The notes under the pieces are model-generated. The model had not been told where the DNA came from and searched no databases. It worked only from the letters and a program-made list of their open reading frames with translations. From contig CALZEK010000035.1 in assembly GCA_945639745.1 (NCBI GenBank), positions 1 through 9,883 of the forward strand: 9,883 bases of DNA. Direction: 5' to 3'. Made by a program: the position numbers and the translations under genes. Shown piece after piece: positions 6,002 through 9,883 of this stretch. Within the stretch, counting starts at the first letter, position 1. Every line of letters starts with the position of its first letter. This stretch comes from an uncultured Bacillaceae bacterium (lineage in GTDB: Bacteria > Bacillota > Bacilli > Bacillales > Amphibacillaceae).

Positions 6002-6619
6002 ATGTCAGAGTTTATTTTGCCTAAGTTACCATATGACCTTGAAGCACTTGAACCCTATATTGATGCGAGAACACTTGAAGTTCATCATGGAGGTCATCAT
6101 GCAACTTATGTAAAGATTTTAAACGCAACTTTAGAAGCTTATGATGATTTAAAAGATAAATCCCTAATTGATTTATTAAGTCATTTAGATCAGCTACCTA
6201 AAGAAATCCAAACCCCGATTCAAAATAATGGTGGTGGTCATTTTAGTCATAGTTTATTTTGGGAAGTAATGACTCCTAAAGGTGGCGGCGAACCAACTTT
6301 TGATATAGCTAAAGCAATTGATAAATATTTTAAAACATTTGATAATTTTCAAAAAGAATTATCAGATGCTGCTATATCTCGATTTGGAAGTGGTTATGGT
6401 TGGCTTGTGATTGATGAAGACAAAAATTTATCTGTTATGAGTACTGCTAATCAAAATACACCTCTTGCTGTGAATAAAACACCATTACTCGTAATTGATG
6501 TTTGGGAACATGCTTATTATTTAAAATATCAAAATCGCAGACCTGAATTCGTCACCAACTGGTGGCATACGGTAAATTGGGATAAAGTGAATGAATTGTA
6601 TCTTAATGCAATAAAATAA
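6002..6619 (+). CDS. sodA: Superoxide dismutase, Mn-type (Fe/Mn family)
   Basis: The 205-aa cytoplasmic enzyme has the usual family length and converts superoxide to hydrogen peroxide and oxygen. Metal ligands are His28, His83 (HSLFW), Asp166 and His170 (DVWEHAYYL); the gateway pair His32/Tyr36 is present. Gly79 in NNGGGH and Gln151 in STANQ are the pattern of Mn-dependent rather than Fe-dependent members, though cambialistic use cannot be excluded. Around the first ligand the sequence is HHGGHHATYV, with Gly where most relatives have Lys (HH-x-K-HH). A GGAGG site precedes the ATG at good spacing. The gene is monocistronic, with its own promoter and a double hairpin behind it. Its position beside no other oxidative-stress gene gives no further clue. 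Confidence 0.95.
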   Translation: MSEFILPKLPYDLEALEPYIDARTLEVHHGGHHATYVKILNATLEAYDDLKDKSLIDLLSHLDQLPKEIQTPIQNNGGGHFSHSLFWEVMTPKGGGEPTFDIAKAIDKYFKTFDNFQKELSDAAISRFGSGYGWLVIDEDKNLSVMSTANQNTPLAVNKTPLLVIDVWEHAYYLKYQNRRPEFVTNWWHTVNWDKVNELYLNAIK

Positions 6620-6647
6620 GGTAATTCTGGTAATTCAAATTTTAATT

Positions 6648-6670
6648 CTTTCGGCTTGGTAAACCGAAAG
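6648..6670. terminator. Hairpin 1 after sodA (weak terminator or processing stem)
   Basis: A 7-bp stem, CTTTCGG with CCGAAAG, and a 9-nt loop CTTGGTAAA. No strong U-run follows in either direction, so it may be an RNA structure rather than a terminator by itself. Confidence 0.5.
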
Positions 6671-6693
6671 TTAATTGTGGTAATTCAAATTAA

Positions 6694-6724
6694 AACCCTC
6701 TCAGTCTGGTAAGCTGAGAGGGTT
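6694..6724. terminator. Hairpin 2: bidirectional terminator between sodA and the permease operon
   Basis: An 11-bp perfect stem, AACCCTCTCAG with CTGAGAGGGTT, and a 9-nt loop TCTGGTAAG. TTATTT follows on the plus strand, and on the minus strand the stem is followed by TTAATTT. The minus-strand permease gene stops 4 nt before it. Confidence 0.8.
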
Positions 6725-6727
6725 ATT

Positions 6728-7243
6728 TCATTCAATAGATAAATTTTCGGGGAGCTTTTTAACTTTCTTTTCAATATAAAATCCAAGGTAATAGAAAAAT
6801 ACTAAGCCTAAACTAATATGAATAACTGTGAAAACTAATCCAAGGGCAACTGTTTCATATAAGATAATCGGTAATTTTGCGACAACCCAAACCCCTAAGA
6901 AAAAGACAACAAGTTGAGTGCGAACGCCTTTTTCAAGTAATAATAAAGCTATTGGGAAAGCAACATACAGTGGACCTGCAGCAATTGAACCGAGCAAAAA
7001 AATAAGAATAACACTTAAAAAGCGTGATTCATCACCTAGATATTTCATAATTGTTTCTTGAGAAATCCATGTATCTAATAAACCAACAAATATAAGAATT
7101 GGTGGCAATAACATCAACATACTTAGTAAGCTATCACCTGTTATTTTAATTGCATCAAATGCAATTGATTTTTGAAAACCCAAAATAATTAAAAAAATCA
7201 TAACTAATAATAAAAACCAACGATATCTTTTAAGTATTTGCAT
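6728..7243 (-). CDS. Half-size permease, second subunit (COG0701-like)
   Basis: The 171-aa integral membrane protein has helices at about residues 7-22, 40-58, 75-100, 108-127 and 132-154, and a basic C-terminal tail. It is recognisably paralogous to the preceding gene: LLPPIL, then L-G-D-E-S-R-F-L-S-V-I, then LGSIAAGPLYVAFPIA, then LLLEKG line up with LLPEIL, IGEQSGVLSVI, IGSLALIPSFIVFPLGA and LLENG. This architecture resembles one half of COG0701/UPF0718-type predicted permeases, but the Cys-rich centre typical of many of those is absent. I infer that the two half-proteins assemble into one transporter; the substrate is unknown. The ATG directly follows the TAA of the upstream gene with no gap, and GGGTGG in that gene's last codons serves as ribosome site, so translation is coupled. 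Confidence 0.75.
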   Translation of the reverse strand: MQILKRYRWFLLLVMIFLIILGFQKSIAFDAIKITGDSLLSMLMLLPPILIFVGLLDTWISQETIMKYLGDESRFLSVILIFLLGSIAAGPLYVAFPIALLLLEKGVRTQLVVFFLGVWVVAKLPIILYETVALGLVFTVIHISLGLVFFYYLGFYIEKKVKKLPENLSIE

Positions 7244-7723
7244 TTACATAACCACCCATATTATTATTGTAAAAATTATTGAAAAAACAAGCGCTCCTAT
7301 ATTGCGTGTCAATGCAAAAGTCGTCCCAAACATTTTCTTTTCCAGGGGATAAGAAATGACACCTATCGCCATTAGTGATGAGACGAGTGCTGCTACTTGC
7401 GGATAGCCTGCTCCATTTTCTAATAATGTTGCACCTAAAGGAAAAACGATGAAACTCGGAATTAAAGCAAGTGAACCAATAACTGTCGCACCAATCACAC
7501 TTAAAACGCCTGATTGTTCACCAATAATAACTGATATTTTTTCTGGTGTTAAAATAGCAAGTGATAAACCGATAAATAACATAATTGTAAGTATTTCTGG
7601 CAATAAATTTTTAAATACCATGAATGCTTTTTTGAGGGCTTGAAATGTGCGTTTTCGATCTTTAATAAATGAAACACCAATTAAAACAAGAGCAATGCTA
7701 TATAAAACTATCCCACTAATCAT
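7244..7723 (-). CDS. Half-size permease, first subunit (COG0701-like)
   Basis: The 159-aa membrane protein has about five hydrophobic segments (3-20, 40-58, 72-98, 108-125, 140-158) and a positive cytoplasmic patch at 21-32. Conserved-looking core: LLPEIL (40-45), TPEKISVIIGE (59-69), IGSLALIPSFIVFPLGA (82-98), LLENGAGYP (100-108) and ISYPLEKK (123-130). The core repeats in the next gene, consistent with an ancient duplication kept as two separate chains. Family assignment to split COG0701-type permeases is by pattern memory. Its ATG overlaps the padR stop codon by 8 nt and its AAAGGAG site is inside padR, so dosage is tied to the regulator. A PadR partner suggests induction by a small, possibly toxic, molecule; efflux is a guess. 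Confidence 0.75.
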   Translation of the reverse strand: MISGIVLYSIALVLIGVSFIKDRKRTFQALKKAFMVFKNLLPEILTIMLFIGLSLAILTPEKISVIIGEQSGVLSVIGATVIGSLALIPSFIVFPLGATLLENGAGYPQVAALVSSLMAIGVISYPLEKKMFGTTFALTRNIGALVFSIIFTIIIWVVM

Positions 7724-8063
7724 CTTTATTCTCCTTTAATGATTCATATTGTTGAATAAATAAAGCTAAATTATCATAACGTAATTGAATATCTTCATAG
7801 AATTGTGCTAGTTTTTCATAACCCATGTCTGTTAATTTATAATATTTTACACTTCGACGTTCTGTTTGCTTGTACCACCTATACTTGACAGCTCCTTGTT
7901 CTTCTAATTTCTTTAAGGTGCGATACAAACTCGGACTATCAATTAAATTATGTGGTAATTCTTCTTCAAGTCTCGTTAATAAATCCCCTCCATATGTTAC
8001 TTGTCTAGCTAAAAATAATAAGATAATGGCTGGCGTGTGCATAGCTTGACGAAATTTCGACAC
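7716..8063 (-). CDS. PadR-family transcriptional regulator
   Basis: The 115-aa product has the size of subfamily-2 PadR proteins: a winged-helix domain plus one C-terminal dimerisation helix. Visible signs are HTPAIILLFLA for helix 1 (9-19), GGDLLTRLEEELP for helix 2, SPSLYRTLKKLEEQGAV as the recognition helix (43-59), the Arg/Lys-rich wing ERRSVKYYKLTDMG (68-81), then a long amphipathic helix (82-112). The start is GTG at 8063 with AGGGGG 7 nt upstream, itself inside the large palindrome. It leads an operon with the two half-permeases. PadR proteins usually repress their own operon and are released by a ligand; the symmetric sites over this promoter fit that model closely. Confidence 0.9.
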   Translation of the reverse strand: MSKFRQAMHTPAIILLFLARQVTYGGDLLTRLEEELPHNLIDSPSLYRTLKKLEEQGAVKYRWYKQTERRSVKYYKLTDMGYEKLAQFYEDIQLRYDNLALFIQQYESLKENKDD

Positions 8064-8067
8064 TTAA

Positions 8068-8114
8068 ATACCCCCTAATGTATGATTCAAGTTGAATCAT
8101 ACATTAGGGGGTAT
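8068..8114. promoter_or_regulatory. 47-bp palindrome, probable PadR operator
   Basis: Two 23-bp arms (8068-8090 and 8092-8114) are exact reverse complements around a single central base, G8091. Key elements are ATACCCCCTAATG outside and TATGATTCAA inside. It covers the -10 box, the spacer, the predicted start and the Shine-Dalgarno of padR. ATGT/ACAT half-sites, common in PadR operators, occur in the arms. Confidence 0.8.
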
Positions 8115-8125
8115 GTTACTGTCAA
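8096..8125 (-). promoter_or_regulatory. padR operon promoter
   Basis: Read on the minus strand: a perfect TTGACA (8125-8120), an 18-bp spacer, then TATGAT (8101-8096, 5 of 6). The predicted start near 8089 lies at the centre of the palindrome, giving a leader of about 26 nt. Confidence 0.75.
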
Positions 8126-8135
8126 TAACAGTGAC
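8115..8135. promoter_or_regulatory. Second dyad over the padR -35 box
   Basis: GTTACTGT-CAATA-ACAGTGAC: 8-bp arms with one mismatch, directly abutting the 47-bp palindrome and centred on the -35 of padR. It could bind a second regulator or extend the PadR site. Confidence 0.45.
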
Positions 8136-8154
8136 TTATCATTTAAAACTGATT

Positions 8155-8183
8155 TTGACCGACAAGTAAGCTTGCTATATAAT
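8155..8183 (+). promoter_or_regulatory. Promoter of the FMN reductase gene
   Basis: TTGACC (8155-8160, 5 of 6), a 17-bp spacer, then a perfect TATAAT (8178-8183). The predicted start near 8190 is followed by AAAGGAG and the ATG at 8219. Its -35 box is 29 bp from that of padR on the other strand. Confidence 0.8.
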
Positions 8184-8218
8184 AAAATGGTATGATAATT
8201 TTAAAGGAGTGAAGGAAA

Positions 8219-8773
8219 ATGGCCAAAATAGCTGTTATTGTAGGTTCATTACGTCATGAATCATATTCGAAAAAAATTGCAAAAAATGTTGCAACACTAT
8301 TTCCTGATAAATATGAAACAGAATTTATCTCAATCGGGAGCTTACCTTTATATAATCAAGCTTTAGATGAAGATAACGATGTACCTGATCCTTGGGTAAC
8401 TTTCCGCGAAAAAGTAAAAAAATGTGACGCAGTATTATTCGTTACGCCTGAATATAACCGTTCAGTGCCTGGTGTATTAAAAAATGCAATTGATATTGGT
8501 TCACGACCAGTGACAGACAGTGCTTGGAAAGAAAAACCTGCGGCAATCATTAGTAATGCACCAGGTAATCTAAGTGGTTTTGGTGCTAATCATCATTTAC
8601 GTCAGTCACTTGTTTTTCTTGATATGCCACTTGTTCAACAACCTGAGGTTTATCTTGCCAATGTTACAAAGATTTTAGATGAAAATGGTAAAATTAACAA
8701 CGATGATACCATTCAATTCCTTCAGACATTTGTCGATGCATTTACTGATTTAATTGATCGTTACGTAGACTAA
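8219..8773 (+). CDS. NADPH-dependent FMN reductase / flavodoxin-like oxidoreductase
   Basis: The 184-aa cytoplasmic protein has the usual size for this family, which transfers electrons from NAD(P)H to FMN and often on to quinones, azo compounds or other acceptors. The phosphate-binding loop is GSLRHESYS (9-17), after a VIVGS strand; TPEYN (76-80) and SVPGVLKNAID (82-92) are the second flavin-binding signature. SNAPG (112-116) precedes the third contact region. The start is supported by AAAGGAG and GAAGG before the ATG. It is a single-gene transcript divergent from padR and ends in a strong terminator. The shared intergenic region (155 bp) carries the PadR-type palindromes, so joint control with the half-permease operon is plausible but not shown. 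The physiological acceptor cannot be read from sequence. Confidence 0.92.
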   Translation: MAKIAVIVGSLRHESYSKKIAKNVATLFPDKYETEFISIGSLPLYNQALDEDNDVPDPWVTFREKVKKCDAVLFVTPEYNRSVPGVLKNAIDIGSRPVTDSAWKEKPAAIISNAPGNLSGFGANHHLRQSLVFLDMPLVQQPEVYLANVTKILDENGKINNDDTIQFLQTFVDAFTDLIDRYVD

Positions 8774-8779
8774 TAATCT

Positions 8780-8815
8780 AAAAAAGCTAGCCAAAAAACT
8801 TGGCTAGCTTTTTTT
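8780..8815. terminator. Bidirectional terminator between the reductase and ABC genes
   Basis: A 15-bp stem (8780-8794 with 8800-8814, core GCTAGCCAA/TTGGCTAGC) and a 5-nt loop AAAAC, with A-runs on one side and T-runs on the other so that it works on both strands. It touches the stop codon of the ABC ATPase gene. Confidence 0.93.
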
Positions 8816-9506
8816 ATGCGGTGATTTGTTCTTCTTTAATCAATCCGTCTTTCATTGTAATAATTTGATCAGCAAATTTCAACATCTCTTCTTCATGTGT
8901 CACAAGTAATGTTGTAATATTTAATTGACGTGTTAAATCTTGAATTAATTGCATCACTTCTTTTGAGCGTTTGGAGTCAAGGCTTGCCGTTGGTTCATCT
9001 GCAAATAACATCGCTGGTTTATGAATAATTGCGCGTGAGATAGCGACGCGTTGCTTTTCTCCCCCTGAAAGCGAAGCTGGATACGCATCTTTCCTATCTT
9101 CCATGCCAACTAGCTTTAATACCCGTCTTGCTTCTGCTCGTTTTTCTTTTTTACTCAATTTAGAATTAGCAACATCAAGCATCAGGACTAATTGTTCTTC
9201 TGAGGTTAGAAAAGGGACAAGATGTGAAGCTTGAAAGATAAAGCCAAACTCTTCAGCACGGATTTCACGTATGTCATCTTGTTTCATCTTTGATAAGTTA
9301 TTTCCTTCGAAAATAACATCACCACCTGTTGCTGGTTGAAGTCCGGCTGCAATTGTTAGTAGAGTACTTTTTCCTGAACCTGACGCACCGACTAACGCTG
9401 TTACTTGACCTTTTTTTAATTTAAGGTCGATACCTTTTAATACTTGTTCTTCTACTTCACCATTTTGAAAGTTTTTTGTTAAATTATCTATTTTAAACTG
9501 CGTCAT
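8814..9506 (-). CDS. ABC transporter ATP-binding protein (HrtA/LolD/MacB type)
   Basis: The 230-aa cytoplasmic ATPase is complete. Walker A is GASGSGKST (40-48), Q-loop Gln92 lies in FGFIFQASHLVPFL, the signature is LSGGE (146-150), Walker B is LFADE (167-171) with the D-loop SLD, and the switch His is His204 in VTHEE. The Q-loop segment F-I-F-Q-x-S-H-L-V-P resembles HrtA, the ATPase of the haem efflux pump of staphylococci and lactococci, and the order permease-then-ATPase matches lactococcal hrtBA. The assignment remains tentative, because related ATPases serve lipoprotein, peptide and bacitracin exporters. The GGAGAGG ribosome site lies in the last codons of the permease gene, which stops 2 nt before this ATG. 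No regulator or two-component pair is in view. Confidence 0.92.
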   Translation of the reverse strand: MTQFKIDNLTKNFQNGEVEEQVLKGIDLKLKKGQVTALVGASGSGKSTLLTIAAGLQPATGGDVIFEGNNLSKMKQDDIREIRAEEFGFIFQASHLVPFLTSEEQLVLMLDVANSKLSKKEKRAEARRVLKLVGMEDRKDAYPASLSGGEKQRVAISRAIIHKPAMLFADEPTASLDSKRSKEVMQLIQDLTRQLNITTLLVTHEEEMLKFADQIITMKDGLIKEEQITA

Positions 9507-9508
9507 TT

Positions 9509-9883
9509 TTATACCTCTCCTTGTTGAATTGCTTGTAGTGGTTGAATTCTTTTAATTTGAATGCCTGATAATGTTGCACCGATAAATCCAATCACTAAAA
9601 AGACAACTGCGAGTGTTGCTGATGTTGCAAATGGTAAGTGAAACGGCATACCTTCTGGTGCAAAGTTTGAAAACAATTGACTCATTCCAATCGATAAGGC
9701 TAGCGCAATCGTTGTAATAATAAACATTTGCGTCCACATCATTTTAAATAGCATACTTGTTTTTACACCAATTGCTTTTAAAATACCATAAAGCCCTATT
9801 TTTTGAACATTCATCATGTAGAAGAAGATTCCAAATAACATCCCACTAATAACAACTAAAAACCAAACAATCATATTTAATGA
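9509..9883 (-). CDS. FtsX-like ABC permease, C-terminal fragment
   Basis: The reading frame is open to the right edge (codons TCA TTA AAT precede the internal ATG at 9874), so this is the C-terminal 124 residues of a longer permease, not a small protein. Three hydrophobic helices are visible, with KIGLYGILKAIGVKTSMLFK between the first and second and IKRIQPLQAIQQGEV at the end. This is the standard FtsX/MacB-type C-terminal domain, where the G-x-L-K-A-I-G loop contacts the ATPase. It pairs with the ATPase gene directly downstream. The first transmembrane helix and the large extracellular domain expected upstream are outside the window, so the exporter's substrate class cannot be judged beyond its HrtB-like look. 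Confidence 0.88.
   Translation of the reverse strand, partial: SLNMIVWFLVVISGMLFGIFFYMMNVQKIGLYGILKAIGVKTSMLFKMMWTQMFIITTIALALSIGMSQLFSNFAPEGMPFHLPFATSATLAVVFLVIGFIGATLSGIQIKRIQPLQAIQQGEV

Larger units (their letters stand above)
6628..6727. repeat. Two tandem 50-nt units with covarying hairpins
   Basis: Unit 1 spans 6628-6677 and unit 2 spans 6678-6727. Both begin with TGGTAATTCAAATT and have TGGTAA in the hairpin loop at the same offset (6657 and 6707). The stems differ: CTTTCGG/CCGAAAG against CTCTCAG/CTGAGAG, two compensating base-pair changes within the 7-bp core. A further GGTAATTC at 6620-6627 looks like the remnant of another unit. Confidence 0.8.

Noticed and set aside
6620..6727. 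CRISPR-like or mobile repeat.
   Set aside because: Only two units, directly abutting, with no unique spacers, no target-site duplication and no cas gene; hairpin structure fits RNA elements or terminators.
8068..8114. Reading the 47-bp palindrome as an intrinsic terminator or inverted repeat of an insertion sequence.
   Set aside because: No T-run follows either arm, it lies between divergent promoters where no terminator is needed, and no transposase is present.
9552..9737. Separate 61-codon minus-strand ORF inside the FtsX-like permease.
   Set aside because: Out-of-frame shadow of the permease, with unlikely composition and no start signal.

Overview
The window is AT-rich DNA with strong purine-rich Shine-Dalgarno sites, several GTG/TTG starts, sigma-A type promoters and U-tailed hairpin terminators. 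It reads as a chromosomal segment of a low-GC Gram-positive bacterium (Bacillota, class Bacilli). The genus cannot be fixed from sequence reading alone. There is no rRNA, tRNA, phage, insertion sequence or CRISPR array. Genes are tightly packed in short operons that alternate strand, and hairpins separate converging genes.

Left part (1-1824, minus strand): a tripartite TRAP uptake operon dctP-dctQ-dctM (lipoprotein receptor, small and large membrane subunits; dctM runs off the left edge). A perfect 9-bp inverted repeat upstream of dctP looks like an operator. Next comes a luciferase-like flavin monooxygenase (1795-2814), whose terminator reuses its own last codons.

Middle (2844-5140): two divergent promoters with almost coincident -35 boxes drive the monooxygenase to the left and a two-gene operon to the right. 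That operon is an unrecognised multi-pass membrane protein of 305 aa overlapping a CodA-family cytosine deaminase. The deaminase keeps all metal and catalytic residues but has Ser where E. coli CodA has Asp314. That replacement is known from enzymes that deaminate 5-methylcytosine, and it is the most specific functional clue in the window.

Centre (5155-6727): a small TPR-like protein (minus) and a Mn-type superoxide dismutase (plus) diverge from a 256-bp region rich in inverted repeats. sodA ends in two tandem 50-nt units, each with a hairpin. The flanks and the loop TGGTAA are identical between units, while the stems differ by compensating base changes.

Right part (6728-9883): a PadR-type repressor gene is followed by two translationally coupled, mutually paralogous half-size membrane proteins that resemble a split COG0701-type permease. 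The PadR promoter lies inside a 47-bp near-perfect palindrome, with a second dyad over the -35, so the operon is almost certainly autoregulated. A flavodoxin-like NADPH-dependent FMN reductase diverges from it. It converges, across a bidirectional terminator, on an ABC exporter (FtsX-type permease C-terminus, then an HrtA/LolD-type ATPase).

Common threads are uptake or efflux at the membrane and flavin or oxidative-stress chemistry (monooxygenase, SodA, FMN reductase, possible haem-type exporter). Any direct cooperation between the operons is inference.
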